Assembly (NCBI RefSeq): GCF_002160015.1
Contig: NZ_NFJT01000015.1
Location: 1-64,000 of the forward strand
Reading direction: 5' to 3'
Source of the DNA: Anaerofilum sp. An201
GTDB lineage: Bacteria > Bacillota > Clostridia > Oscillospirales > Ruminococcaceae
DNA: 64,000 bases
Below the pieces are notes generated by a model. That model saw nothing but the letters and a program-made list of their open reading frames with translations. It was not told where the DNA came from and did no database searches. The position numbers and the translations under genes are program-made. Position 1 is the stretch's first letter, and each line of letters starts with the position of its first letter. Below are positions 25,684 through 34,557 of this stretch, one piece after another.

Positions 25684-26697
25684 TCAGCACTTCTCGCTGA
25701 AGTACTTGATGGTGCGGACCATCTGGCTGGTGTAGCTGTTCTCGTTGTCGTACCAGGACACGACCTGCACCTGAGCGGTGTCGTCGTCGATCTTGGTGAC
25801 CATGGTCTGGGTAGCGTCGAACAGGCTGCCGTAGCGGATGCCGATCACGTCGGAGGAAACGATGGGATCGGTGTTGTAACCGAAGGTCTCGCTCTCCTGG
25901 GCCTTCATGGCGGCGTTCACAGCGTCAACGGTCACGTCCTTGCCCTTCACAACGGCAACCAGGATGGTGGTGGAGCCGGTGGGAACGGGAACGCGCTGGG
26001 CAGAACCGATCAGCTTGCCGTTCAGCTCGGGGATAACCAGGCCGATCGCCTTGGCAGCGCCGGTGCTGTTGGGAACGATGTTGGCGGCGCCGGCACGGGC
26101 ACGACGCAGGTCGCCCTTGCGATGGGGGCCGTCCAGGATCATCTGGTCGCCGGTGTAGGCATGCACGGTGGTCATGATGCCGCTCTGGATGGGGAAGGCA
26201 TCGTTCAGAGCCTTGGCCATGGGAGCCAGGCAGTTGGTGGTGCAGGAAGCGGCGGAGATGATCTGATCGTCGCTGGTCAGGGTCTCATGGTTTACATTGT
26301 AAACGATGGTCTTCAGGTCGTTGCCGGCAGGAGCGGAGATAACCACCTTGCGGGCGCCGGCCTGGATGTGGGCCATAGCCTTGTCCTTCTTGGTGAAGAA
26401 GCCGGTGCACTCCAGCACAACGTCAACACCCAGCTCGCCCCAGGGCAGCTCGGCGGGGTTGGGCTTGGCATAGATGGTGATCTTCTTGCCGTCCACGGTG
26501 ATGGAATCGTCGTCGCTCTCCACGGTGTGGCCCTCGTAACGGCCCTGCGCGGTGTCGTACTTCAGCAGGTGAGCCAGCATGGCGGGGCTGGTCAGGTCGT
26601 TGATGGCAACGATCTCGTAGCCCTCAGCGCCGAACATCTGACGGAAAGCCAGGCGGCCGATACGGCCAAAACCATTGATTGCAACTTTAACTGCCAT
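25684..26697 (-). CDS. gap: Glyceraldehyde-3-phosphate dehydrogenase
   Basis: A 337-residue glycolytic enzyme that oxidises glyceraldehyde-3-phosphate with NAD. The N-terminal INGFGRIGR cofactor loop and the active-site Cys152 in [12 protein letters not shown] are present, as is [13 protein letters not shown] near the C-terminus. Asp34 in the IND segment favours NAD over NADP. AAGGAGG precedes the ATG. A single-gene unit with a strong promoter, as expected for a highly expressed gene; its codons are more restricted than in neighbouring genes. Confidence 0.96.
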   Translation of the reverse strand: MAVKVAINGFGRIGRLAFRQMFGAEGYEIVAINDLTSPAMLAHLLKYDTAQGRYEGHTVESDDDSITVDGKKITIYAKPNPAELPWGELGVDVVLECTGFFTKKDKAMAHIQAGARKVVISAPAGNDLKTIVYNVNHETLTSDDQIISAASCTTNCLAPMAKALNDAFPIQSGIMTTVHAYTGDQMILDGPHRKGDLRRARAGAANIVPNSTGAAKAIGLVIPELNGKLIGSAQRVPVPTGSTTILVAVVKGKDVTVDAVNAAMKAQESETFGYNTDPIVSSDVIGIRYGSLFDATQTMVTKIDDDTAQVQVVSWYDNENSYTSQMVRTIKYFSEKC

Positions 26698-26743
26698 GAT
26701 TGATAATCCTCCTTAAATGGTAAAGGTGTTTGGATGTGCTTTT

Positions 26744-26772
26744 ATTGTACCCCATTTGCGGCGAAACTGCAA
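26744..26772 (-). promoter_or_regulatory. Promoter of gap
   Basis: TTGCAG (26772-26767), 17 bases, TACAAT (26749-26744) on the minus strand, giving a leader of about 40 bases before the gap start. Confidence 0.65.
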
Positions 26773-26848
26773 TAGGATTGTTAAGGTTTTAACGAGAATT
26801 TCCAGCCAAACCAGCCGAAATTTCCGTGAAAATCGCCAAAATTCCGGC

Positions 26849-28210
26849 TCAGCGGCCGGCAAGAGGGATGTATTCGTGCACATCGCCCAGGTATTTGTAG
26901 GCCGGGCGCATGATGCGGTTGGCGAACAGCACCTCCTCCAGCCGGTGGGCGCACCAGCCGGGGATGCGGCTGATGGCGAACAGCGGGGTGAACAGGTCGG
27001 GCGAGATGCCCAGCATGCGGTAGATCAGGCCGCTGTACAGGTCCACGTTGGCGCACACCTTTTTGCTGCCCTTCAGCCGGGCGTACACCTGGGGGCCCAG
27101 CCGCTCGATGGCGCACAGCAGGTGGAATTCCTCGTCGTAGCCCTTCACCTGGGCCAGGTGGGCGGCCTTTTCGCGCAGCAGCACCGCGCGCGGGTCGCTG
27201 ACGGTATACACCGCGTGCCCCATGCCGTAGATCAGGCCGCTGCCGTCGCCCGCCTGTTTTTTCAGCACGCGGGCCAGATAGTCGGCCACCTCGTCGTCGC
27301 TGTACACATTGTTGATCTCGCGCATCATGGTGTCCAGCTGGTCCATCACCTTCAGGTTGGCGCCGCCGTGCTTGGGGCCTTTCAGGCTGCCGATCGCCGC
27401 CGCCAGGGCGGAGTAGGTGTCGGTGCCGGAGGACGACAGCACCCGGCAGGCGAAGGTGGAGTTGTTGCCGCCGCCGTGGTCGGCGTGCAGCATCAGGCAC
27501 AGGTCCAGCAGCTTGGCCTCCTCGTGGGTGTATTTCTGGTCGGCGCGGTAGGTGGACAGAATGTGCTCGGCGGTGCTCTCGCCGGGGCTGGGCAGGTGGA
27601 AGAACATGCTCTGGCGGTCGTAGACGCGGCGCTTGATCTGGTAGGCGTTGACCATGATGGTGGGCAGCGAGGCGATCAGCGCGATCGACTGGCGCAGCAG
27701 ATTTTCCAGGCTCAGGTTCTCGGGGTCGCTGTCGTAGCTGTACATGGCCAGCACGCTGCGCGCCATCTTGTTCATGATGTTGGGGCTGGGCGCCTTGACG
27801 ATCATGTTCTCGGCAAAGCCTTCGGGCAGTTCGCGCGCCTCCTCCATCATGCCGCAGAATTTCTCCAGCTCGGTTTTGGTGGGGAGCTGGCCCATCAAAA
27901 GCAGCCACACCACTTCCTCGAACAGGAAGCGGTCCTCCTCATAGGCGGCGCGGGCGAGGTCGTTCACGTCGATGCCGCGGTAGATCAGGCGGCCGGGCGC
28001 GGCCACCGGATGGCCGTCCTGCATCTCGTAGCCGACCACATCGCAGATGTTGGTCAGACCGGCCAGCACGCCGGTGCCGTCCGGGTTGCGCAGGCCGCGC
28101 TTGACGCCGAGGCGTTCGCAGGTTTCCGGGTCGATGTAGTTCTTTTCCCGGAAGCGGTCGCATAAATATTCCAGTGACCGCTTTTGTTCGTATACGGTTT
28201 CCCAATGCAT
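26849..28210 (-). CDS. Citrate synthase
   Basis: A 453-residue protein of the citrate/2-methylcitrate synthase family that condenses acetyl-CoA with oxaloacetate. Catalytic histidines are seen in MLHADHGGGNNSTF and GMGHAVYTVSDPRA, and CoA-site motif GLKGPKHGGAN-like sequence (SLKGPKHGGANLKVM) lies between. Length is slightly above the usual 370-440 because of an N-terminal extension (first 45 residues) common in clostridial members. ATG 28210 is the first start giving this N-terminus. No aconitase or isocitrate dehydrogenase is nearby, so it probably serves glutamate synthesis in a partial cycle. Confidence 0.88.
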   Translation of the reverse strand: MHWETVYEQKRSLEYLCDRFREKNYIDPETCERLGVKRGLRNPDGTGVLAGLTNICDVVGYEMQDGHPVAAPGRLIYRGIDVNDLARAAYEEDRFLFEEVVWLLLMGQLPTKTELEKFCGMMEEARELPEGFAENMIVKAPSPNIMNKMARSVLAMYSYDSDPENLSLENLLRQSIALIASLPTIMVNAYQIKRRVYDRQSMFFHLPSPGESTAEHILSTYRADQKYTHEEAKLLDLCLMLHADHGGGNNSTFACRVLSSSGTDTYSALAAAIGSLKGPKHGGANLKVMDQLDTMMREINNVYSDDEVADYLARVLKKQAGDGSGLIYGMGHAVYTVSDPRAVLLREKAAHLAQVKGYDEEFHLLCAIERLGPQVYARLKGSKKVCANVDLYSGLIYRMLGISPDLFTPLFAISRIPGWCAHRLEEVLFANRIMRPAYKYLGDVHEYIPLAGR

Positions 28211-28363
28211 CCTTTCTCTTTCCCCTCTCGGGCCGGCCGGGCCCTCTATTTCCCGGCGAGCCAATGATTTTAGAATATCATACCGGAATTTTGTGAAAAG
28301 CGCAATGGGCAACCGGCACGAACTTTGTTCCCAACACCCGCAGACAGGGAGGATATTGGAAAA

Positions 28364-29413
28364 ATGAAACGTATGTTGAGTGTGATCGTTGTGTTTGCTC
28401 TGCTCACGGCGGCGCTGCCGGTGGCCGCCGCCGCGGCCGGACAGCTGTGGCAGCCCGCCGCCGAAACCAACGCCGGGGCGCCGTCGGAGGGAGTGCCGGA
28501 AACGGTGGACCCCTTCTCCCCCACCCCTGCGCCCGCCGCTTCCCCCACCCCCGTGCCGGAAGGCCGGACGCTGAAGGTGCTGGACACCGGCAGCGGACAG
28601 GTGGTGGAGATCGGGCTGGAGGAATTCGTGCTGGGGTCGGTGGCCAGCGAGATGCCCCACACCTGGCCGGACGAGGCCCTGAAGGCACAGGCGGTGGCCA
28701 GCCGCAGCTATGCGCTGGCGCGGGCGGCGCTGAACGACGGCAGCGACCCGGACCTGCAGGGCGCGGACTTTTCGGCCGACCCGGCGCGGCATTTGGGGTA
28801 TGTGCGCCGGCAGGAGATGCAGGAGATGTGGGGGGCGGAATACGAGACGATCTATGCCCGGCTGAGCGGTCTGGTGGCCCAGACGGCCGGGCAGACGCTG
28901 CAATATGAGGGCGAGACGGCGCTGGCCTGCTACCACGCCATCAGCAACGGCCGCACCGAGGCCAGCGAAAACGTGTGGACGGCGGCGCTGCCCTATCTGT
29001 CGGGGGTGGATTCGGCGCTGGACGCCACCAGCCCGGACTATGAGGTGACCACCTCGATGACCGAGAGCGAGGTGAAACGGGCGCTGGAGGCGGCCTTCCC
29101 GGACATCCGGCCGGAGGGGGACCCGGGCGGGTGGTTCACCGCGCCGGTCTACACCGAGGCGGGCTATCTGGACAAAATGACGGTGTGCGGCGCGGAGGTG
29201 GACGGCGGCGCCCTGCGCAGCGCGCTGGGGCTGCGCAGCAGCTGTTTTTCGGCGAGCTATGCGGGCGGCAGCTTCACCTTTGTGACAAAGGGGTATGGGC
29301 ACGGCGTGGGGCTGAGCCAATACGGGGCCTACGCGCTGGCGCTGACCGGCCAGACCTACGACGCAATCCTGGCGTCCTACTACCCGGGGACGGTGCTGGA
29401 CAAGCCGGCCTGA
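28364..29413 (+). CDS. SpoIID/LytB-domain secreted protein
   Basis: A 349-residue exported protein. A signal peptide (residues 1 to about 25, hydrophobic VIVVFALLTAALPVAAAAAG) is followed by a Pro/Thr-rich linker and a SpoIID domain. Marker motifs are EEFVLGSVASEMPHTWPDEALKAQAVASRSYAL and the C-terminal YGHGVGLSQYGAYALA. SpoIID-type proteins are lytic transglycosylases that cut peptidoglycan stripped of stem peptides. No other sporulation gene surrounds it, so it may act in wall remodelling outside sporulation. ATG 28364 gives the signal peptide. Confidence 0.82.
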   Translation: MKRMLSVIVVFALLTAALPVAAAAAGQLWQPAAETNAGAPSEGVPETVDPFSPTPAPAASPTPVPEGRTLKVLDTGSGQVVEIGLEEFVLGSVASEMPHTWPDEALKAQAVASRSYALARAALNDGSDPDLQGADFSADPARHLGYVRRQEMQEMWGAEYETIYARLSGLVAQTAGQTLQYEGETALACYHAISNGRTEASENVWTAALPYLSGVDSALDATSPDYEVTTSMTESEVKRALEAAFPDIRPEGDPGGWFTAPVYTEAGYLDKMTVCGAEVDGGALRSALGLRSSCFSASYAGGSFTFVTKGYGHGVGLSQYGAYALALTGQTYDAILASYYPGTVLDKPA

Positions 29414-29601
29414 CCGGCTGTGCCTGCGGCAGGCTCCAAGGCTTTTGCCTTTGGGATCCGCGCTTGTTTGAAAAAATCGAGGAAACCGTTGGCGGCGGCT
29501 TTTTGCAGAGCCGCCGTGGCTTTTGCCGGGGCCATGCTGCGCCGGGCGGCAGGTTCTGTTTTGGACGAGAGGCGCGGTGCACAGTGCCGCACAGGACAAA
29601 A
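29414..29601. other. Intergenic region with one hairpin
   Basis: No gene is seen. CGGCGGCT and AGCCGCCG pair at 29493-29516 around an eight-base loop, a possible weak terminator for the SpoIID-like gene. Confidence 0.4.
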
Positions 29602-29631
29602 AAGGCCCCCCGCCGGATGGCGGGGGGCCTT
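29602..29631 (-). terminator. Terminator of the MsmX-type ATPase gene
   Basis: AAGGCCCCCCGCC pairs perfectly with GGCGGGGGGCCTT around GGAT; on the minus strand a run of six T follows. It lies 18 bases after the stop codon. Confidence 0.85.
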
Positions 29632-29648
29632 GCCGCATGGAGTGCGGT

Positions 29649-30758
29649 TTAGTTCAGGATGGTCTGCTCGGTCTCGCAGTCGAACAGGTGCACCTTGTGG
29701 GCGTCGAAGGCAACCTTCACGGTGGCGCCGTTGCGGGCCTTGGAGGTGGGAGCCACGCGGGCGGTCATCTTGTTGCCCTTGTAGTCCAGGTACAGGTAGA
29801 TCTCGGAGCCCATCAGCTCGGAAACTTCCACGGTGGCGGTCAGGGCGCTGTCCTTGTGAGCAGCCAGGAAGTCGGGATCGTCCTTGATGTCCTCGGGACG
29901 GACGCCGGCCTTCACAGCCTTGCCAACGTACTTGTCCAGCTCGGCGGTGACCTTCTCGGCGGGCAGGGTGACCTTGTCGCCGGAGATGTCAACCACATAG
30001 TCGCTGCCGTTCTTCTCCAGCTTGGCATCCAGGAAGTTCATCTGGGGGCTGCCGATGAAGCCGGCCACGAACATGTTCACGGGGAAGTCGTACAGGTTCT
30101 GCGGGGTGTCGACCTGCTGCACAACGCCGTCCTTCATAACCACGATGCGGTCGCCCATGGTCATAGCCTCGGTCTGGTCGTGGGTCACGTAGATGAAGGT
30201 GGTGCCCAGTTTCAGGTGCAGCTTGGTGATCTCGGTGCGCATGCTGGTGCGCAGCTTGGCGTCCAGGTTGGACAGGGGCTCGTCCAGCAGGAACACGGCC
30301 GGGTTACGAACCATGGCGCGGCCCAGGGCAACACGCTGACGCTGACCACCGGACAGAGCCTTGGGCTTGCGGTCCAGCAGGTGCTCGATGTCCAGAACGC
30401 GGGCAGCCTCGCGCACGCGCTTGTCGATCTCGTCCTTCGGGGTCTTGCGCAGCTCCAGACCAAAGGCCATGTTCTTATACACGGTCATGTGGGGATACAG
30501 CGCGTAGTTCTGGAACACCATCGCGATGTCGCGGTCCTTCGGGGGAACGTCGTTCACCAGACGGTCGCCGATGTACAGCTCGCCCTTGGAGATCTCCTCC
30601 AGACCGGCGATCATGCGCAGGGTGGTGGACTTACCGCAGCCGGAGGGGCCGACCAGGATGATGAACTCCTTGTCCTCGATCTCCAGGTTGAAGTCCTTAA
30701 CGGCGGTCACGTCGCCGGGGTAGATCTTGTAGATGTGACGCAGGCTGATGCTTGCCAT
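29649..30758 (-). CDS. Multiple-sugar ABC importer ATPase, MsmX/UgpC type
   Basis: A 369-residue ATP-binding subunit for CUT1-family carbohydrate importers. The nucleotide domain has Walker [10 protein letters not shown], signature [14 protein letters not shown], Walker [15 protein letters not shown] and the H-loop THDQTEAMT; a MalK-like regulatory domain occupies about residues 235-369. No binding protein or permease gene is near, so like Bacillus MsmX it probably energises several sugar importers encoded elsewhere. Codon use is strongly biased, which indicates high expression. Confidence 0.88.
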   Translation of the reverse strand: MASISLRHIYKIYPGDVTAVKDFNLEIEDKEFIILVGPSGCGKSTTLRMIAGLEEISKGELYIGDRLVNDVPPKDRDIAMVFQNYALYPHMTVYKNMAFGLELRKTPKDEIDKRVREAARVLDIEHLLDRKPKALSGGQRQRVALGRAMVRNPAVFLLDEPLSNLDAKLRTSMRTEITKLHLKLGTTFIYVTHDQTEAMTMGDRIVVMKDGVVQQVDTPQNLYDFPVNMFVAGFIGSPQMNFLDAKLEKNGSDYVVDISGDKVTLPAEKVTAELDKYVGKAVKAGVRPEDIKDDPDFLAAHKDSALTATVEVSELMGSEIYLYLDYKGNKMTARVAPTSKARNGATVKVAFDAHKVHLFDCETEQTILN

Positions 30759-30820
30759 GGGAAACTACCTCCTAATTTTCCTTTTTGGATTTGCAGCAGG
30801 ATGGCAGTTTGTTGACCGCC

Positions 30821-30849
30821 TTGACCCGGCTGTTTTTCTTTAATATAAT
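30821..30849 (+). promoter_or_regulatory. Promoter of the AraC-family gene
   Basis: TTGACC (30821-30826), 17 bases, TATAAT (30844-30849). Its -10 overlaps the -10 of the divergent ATPase promoter, so the two cannot be occupied at once. Confidence 0.65.
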
Positions 30850-30870
30850 AATAACAGAGGTTTTTGTGAA
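30842..30870 (-). promoter_or_regulatory. Promoter of the MsmX-type ATPase gene
   Basis: TTCACA (30870-30865), 17 bases, TATATT (30847-30842) on the minus strand, with an 80-base leader. It overlaps the divergent araC-type promoter. Confidence 0.5.
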
Positions 30871-30906
30871 AAGAAATAGCATTTTATTGATTGCAGGTGA
30901 CAAAAA

Positions 30907-31707
30907 TTGATTTTTGATCCCAGTGTATTCTGCACGGTGGCCCAAACCTGGGACACCGTTTTGTCCCAGCCGGTGCAGCTGGGGGGCGACGGCGTGTGGG
31001 TGGGGCTGGTTTCGTCCGGCCGCTGCGCGCTGGACGCCGACGGCGGCGCGGCGCTGGGCACGGCGGGCAGCCTGCTGGTGGGGCGCGCCGGGGCGCAGGT
31101 GGTCCCGCTGGAGCCGGTGCACCTGCTGGCGGTGCGCCTGGCCGGGCAGGCCGCCGACGCCTGTGCCGCCGGGCTGGACCACGCGTTCTTCATCGGGTGC
31201 GACGCGGTGCCCTCGGCGGCGGAGTTGGTGTCGATGCTCTGCTCGGACGACAGCGTCCTCGCGCCCGCCCGCACAGCGGCGGCGGCCTTCCGCATCCTGT
31301 GCTCGGTGGCGCAGGCCGACGCGCCCGCCCCCGCCCTGCCCCCGCTGGCGGCGGCGGCGGTGGCGGCCATCCGCAAAAACTATGCGGGGCTGTACGGCGT
31401 GGAGGAGCTGAGCGAGAGCCTGGGCGTGAGCAAGTGCCACCTGGTGCGGGTGTTCTCGGCGGCGGTGGGGATGCCGCCGGGGCAGTATCTCACCCAGGTG
31501 CGCATCGAGGCCGCCAAACAGCTGCTGACCCACCGCGAGTACCCGCTGGAGGTGGTGGCCAGTTTGTGCGGGTTTTCGGGCGCGAACTATCTGTGCCGGG
31601 TGTTCCGGCGGCACACCGGGCAGTCCCCGGCCCAGTGGCGGGCGGCGCATCTGTCCCCCGACGGCAGTGCGGTGGCCATCGCGGGCGAGGCCGAGCTGTA
31701 TATCTGA
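30907..31707 (+). CDS. AraC-family transcriptional regulator
   Basis: A 266-residue regulator. The N-terminal 150 residues form a beta-rich sensing domain of cupin type (VQLGGDGVWVGLVSSGRCALD, LEPVHLLAVRLAG). The C-terminal 100 residues hold the double helix-turn-helix: YGVEELSESLGVSKCHLVRVFSA and PLEVVASLCGFSGANYLCRVFRRHTGQSPAQWR. The start is TTG at 30907, with GCAGGTGA at 30893-30900; no ATG gives a full N-terminal domain. Its position between the sugar ATPase and nagB suggests control of amino-sugar use. Ligand unknown. Confidence 0.82.
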   Translation: MIFDPSVFCTVAQTWDTVLSQPVQLGGDGVWVGLVSSGRCALDADGGAALGTAGSLLVGRAGAQVVPLEPVHLLAVRLAGQAADACAAGLDHAFFIGCDAVPSAAELVSMLCSDDSVLAPARTAAAAFRILCSVAQADAPAPALPPLAAAAVAAIRKNYAGLYGVEELSESLGVSKCHLVRVFSAAVGMPPGQYLTQVRIEAAKQLLTHREYPLEVVASLCGFSGANYLCRVFRRHTGQSPAQWRAAHLSPDGSAVAIAGEAELYI

Positions 31708-31721
31708 GCCGGCGTTTTTTT

Positions 31722-31777
31722 GCACGATCTTCCACTTTTGCGCCGCTGCGCACGATCGTACAAATAAAAGGTACGAT
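31722..31777. promoter_or_regulatory. Repeated ACGAT motifs upstream of nagB, candidate AraC-type operator
   Basis: GCACGATC occurs at 31722-31729 and again at 31750-31757, 28 bases apart. ATCGTAC (31755-31761) and GTACGAT (31771-31777) form an inverted repeat that ends five bases before the nagB -35. Direct repeats next to a -35 are the usual layout for AraC activators, and such a gene lies immediately upstream. Confidence 0.5.
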
Positions 31778-31782
31778 TTCCT

Positions 31783-31811
31783 TTGCAAAACGCAGCCGGT
31801 TGCGGTATAGT
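31783..31811 (+). promoter_or_regulatory. Promoter of nagB
   Basis: TTGCAA (31783-31788), 17 bases, TATAGT (31806-31811). Start expected near 31818, leaving a leader of about 58 bases. Confidence 0.7.
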
Positions 31812-31875
31812 AATAGTAACAGGGCGGGCGGTTCCCGCTGCCCGCAAAAACATCAAGAATACAGGAGAGAGCATC

Positions 31876-32613
31876 ATGAAAGTAATCGTTACTGGCAGCT
31901 ATGACGAGTCCTGCGCCGTTGTGGCGGGGATGATCCGCGATCTGGTCAACGAGAAGCCGGCCTGCAAGCTGGGCCTGGCCACCGGCGGCACTCCGGTGCC
32001 CATCTACAAGAAGCTGATCGAGATGAACAAGGCCGGCGAGGTGGATTTCTCCCAGGTACATACCGTGAACCTGGACGAGTACTGCGGCATCCCCGGCACC
32101 CATGACCAGAGCTACCGCTACTTCATGGACACCAATCTGTTCAACCACATCAACATCGACAAGGCCAACACCTATGTGGCCAAAGGCATGGGCGACTTTG
32201 AAGCCAACGCCGCCGAGCTGGAGAGCAAGGTGCGCGAGGGCGGCGCGGCCGACCTGCAGCTGCTGGGCATCGGCAACAACGGCCACATCGCCTTCAACGA
32301 GGCCAGCGATCACCTGATCTCGGTGGCCCACATCGAGACCCTGACCGAGAGCACCATCAACGCCAACGCCCGCTTCTTCGAGAAGAAGGAGGACGTTCCC
32401 ACCAAGGCCATCACCATGGGCATGGGCGACATCATGGCCGCCAAGTGCGTGGTCCTGGTGGCCACCGGCCTGGCCAAGGTTCCCGCCATCAAGGGCCTGG
32501 TGATGGACGACGTGATCACCACCCAGAACCCCAGCACCATGCTGAAGATGCACGAGAACGCCGTCGTGGTCATCGACAAGGAGCTGGCCGACGCCGTGGG
32601 CTACAAGGCCTGA
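31876..32613 (+). CDS. nagB: Glucosamine-6-phosphate deaminase
   Basis: A 245-residue enzyme that turns glucosamine-6-phosphate into fructose-6-phosphate and ammonia, feeding amino sugars into glycolysis. Active-site motifs are VNLDEYCGI and LLGIGNNGHIAFNEA; the phosphate-binding LATGGTPVPIYKKL is near residue 40. ATG 31876 follows CAGGAGAGAG. No nagA lies beside it. Biased codons suggest strong expression, fitting a mucin or peptidoglycan sugar user. Confidence 0.94.
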   Translation: MKVIVTGSYDESCAVVAGMIRDLVNEKPACKLGLATGGTPVPIYKKLIEMNKAGEVDFSQVHTVNLDEYCGIPGTHDQSYRYFMDTNLFNHINIDKANTYVAKGMGDFEANAAELESKVREGGAADLQLLGIGNNGHIAFNEASDHLISVAHIETLTESTINANARFFEKKEDVPTKAITMGMGDIMAAKCVVLVATGLAKVPAIKGLVMDDVITTQNPSTMLKMHENAVVVIDKELADAVGYKA

Positions 32614-32642
32614 GCTTCGGCGCCGTAACGACACACAAAAAC

Positions 32643-32676
32643 AGCCGCCCCGGATCGCCTTGCATCCGGGGCGGCT
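32643..32676. terminator. Bidirectional terminator between nagB and eutH
   Basis: AGCCGCCCCGGA pairs with TCCGGGGCGGCT around a ten-base loop; TTTCTT follows on the plus strand and TGTTTTTG on the minus strand. It serves the converging nagB and eutH genes. Confidence 0.8.
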
Positions 32677-32689
32677 TTCTTCTGCTTTG

Positions 32690-33787
32690 TTATGCGGTCT
32701 GCTCTGCGGGAACTTCCGCCTGCTCGCCGCGGGTGAATTTCAGCGCCAGGCACACCGCCGCCGCGCCGGCCAGCAGCTTGGCCGCCATGAATGCGCCCAC
32801 CTGCCGCCCGTCGGCCACCGCGGCCACGAAGGCCAGCTGCCCGCCGAAGCAGAACGCCCCGCTCACCGTGAAGGCGGCGTTCATCACCTTGCCGCGCACA
32901 TCCATCCGGCTGTAGAGCGGCAGCATCGAGATGCTGTTGGCAAGGCTGGCCAGCAGCCCCACCACGGCGTACTCGTTCACCCGCAGAGCGCCCGCCGCCC
33001 GCCGCAGCAGACGTCCGGCGCGGCTCATCAGCAGGGTGGTGGCCACCAGCGAGCCGCACACCACCGCCGTGATGCGCAGCACCACGCCCAGCACCTCGCT
33101 GACCAGGGCGGGGTCCACCAGCGCCCATTCCGGCACAAAGACCCCCGCCGTGACGATGCACATGAGCACGATGCCGCCCACCCGCACCAGCTGTCCCAGC
33201 GCGTTCATCGCCACAAGGCAGCCGCGCGGCGCGAACCGAAGCCCGGCGCACAGCGCCAGACACACCACGCACACCGGCCACAGCCCGCCCAGCAGCTGGG
33301 CGGGGCCCATGCCCAGGATCAGGCCGCCCAGCAGCAGCCCCAGCGGCAGCGACAGGATGCCCCACAGCACCCCCTGCATGAAGCCGCCCGTCTCGTGGGC
33401 GGGCAGCGCCCCCAGCGAGATGGGCAGCGCAAAGCTGACCAGCGTGCCCAGCGTGGAGGTGACGAGGATGGCGCTGTATGCGCCCACCTGCCTGTCCTGC
33501 GCCAGCTGGGTGGCGATGGCGTAGCCGCCCATGTCGGGCGCCAGCAGCGCCCCGGCCAGCACCGACGGGTCGAAGGGCAGCGCCTCGCCCACGGCGGCCA
33601 CCGCCTCCGGGTTGCCGCCCAGCACCGCCACCGCTGCGCAGTAGATGCCCGCCATCGACAGGCACAGCGGCCCCATCGAGGCCAGCCCCTGGTCGAACGC
33701 CGGGGCCACCCCCAGCACGCCGTTCAGCATCTTGTCCACCGCGCCCAGCAGCGCAAAGCACAGCAGCACCGCAATCAATGCGTTCAT
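32690..33787 (-). CDS. eutH: EutH-like ethanolamine transporter
   Basis: A 365-residue membrane protein with about ten to eleven hydrophobic helices. The segments LLAPDMGGYAIATQLAQD, GALPAHETGGFMQGVLWGI and LANSISMLPLYSRMDVRGKVMNAAFTVSGAFCFGGQLAF are the EutH signature. EutH imports ethanolamine. No eutABC or microcompartment genes are present, and it instead ends an operon with a sortase, overlapping the upstream gene by four bases. It may take up ethanolamine or a related amine for another use; the operon partner does not explain it. Confidence 0.82.
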   Translation of the reverse strand: MNALIAVLLCFALLGAVDKMLNGVLGVAPAFDQGLASMGPLCLSMAGIYCAAVAVLGGNPEAVAAVGEALPFDPSVLAGALLAPDMGGYAIATQLAQDRQVGAYSAILVTSTLGTLVSFALPISLGALPAHETGGFMQGVLWGILSLPLGLLLGGLILGMGPAQLLGGLWPVCVVCLALCAGLRFAPRGCLVAMNALGQLVRVGGIVLMCIVTAGVFVPEWALVDPALVSEVLGVVLRITAVVCGSLVATTLLMSRAGRLLRRAAGALRVNEYAVVGLLASLANSISMLPLYSRMDVRGKVMNAAFTVSGAFCFGGQLAFVAAVADGRQVGAFMAAKLLAGAAAVCLALKFTRGEQAEVPAEQTA

Positions 33788-34557
33788 CTCGGATTCCTCA
33801 CCTTTCGGCGCACGGCTCCGGCCGCCAGCGCCGCCGCGCCCAGCGCCAGCAGCAGACAGCCAAGGGGCCATGCAGATTCGTGCAGCCCGCCGTACCAGCA
33901 GGCTGTCAGCTCCATTCCCGGTCCCGCCGGCGCGCCCAGCACCGACGCCGCCAGCAGGCCGCCTCCCCCGGCGATGCAGCCCGCCGCCGTGCACAGCAGC
34001 TTCCTGTTCCCGGCCAGCGCCGCCGCCAGACCGAGCACGGCCAGCGCCGCGCCCGGCCACAGCATTGCCCGCAGCGGGCTGTCCGCCTGCGCGCGCACCG
34101 CCTGTGCCAGCGTTTTCGCATCGGGCAGGTCCACCGCGGCGGCCCACAGCGCATCCGCCTGCCGGGCCAGCCGCTCGATGTTCGTCTCGATCTCGTCGGT
34201 GGGGCGCAGCTGCCGGCTGTCCAGCTGTGCCCGCGCCGCGTCGGCCAGTGCCGTGCCGGGGCTGTGCGCGGCGGCCGGTTCCCTGCCCTCCAGATGCGCC
34301 GCGAAGGCTTCCAGCGCGTCGGCGCGGAAGGCGGCGGGGTCGGGGGTATAGTCGAGGCCGGCGGCTTCGGCCAGCTCCCGCAGGGCCTGCGCCGTCTCTT
34401 CCTCACGCGCGGCCAGCAGGCCGCTCTCCGCCAGGCAGTCCGCCGCGCGCTGTTCGGTCAGGCGGGCGGAACCCGCCGCCATCCCGCCCAGCACGATGCC
34501 CAGCGCCAGCAGCCCAGCGCCCAGCACACCGCACAAACTGCGGATCCGCTCTCTCAT
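33784..34557 (-). CDS. Predicted membrane protein of unknown function in the sortase operon
   Basis: A 257-residue protein. One N-terminal hydrophobic helix (about residues 8-28) is followed by an Ala/Glu-rich helical soluble region of about 130 residues, and then three helices (about 172-192, 197-216, 228-247). This gives a large extracytoplasmic loop held between membrane segments. ATG 34557 (MRERIRS) overlaps the sortase stop by four bases. I do not recognise the family. Coupling to the sortase suggests an envelope role. Confidence 0.6.
   Translation of the reverse strand: MRERIRSLCGVLGAGLLALGIVLGGMAAGSARLTEQRAADCLAESGLLAAREEETAQALRELAEAAGLDYTPDPAAFRADALEAFAAHLEGREPAAAHSPGTALADAARAQLDSRQLRPTDEIETNIERLARQADALWAAAVDLPDAKTLAQAVRAQADSPLRAMLWPGAALAVLGLAAALAGNRKLLCTAAGCIAGGGGLLAASVLGAPAGPGMELTACWYGGLHESAWPLGCLLLALGAAALAAGAVRRKVRNPR

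Noticed and set aside
28364-29413. A sporulation locus around the SpoIID-like gene
   Set aside because: No other sporulation gene is adjacent, and SpoIID/LytB domains also occur in non-sporulating Firmicutes.
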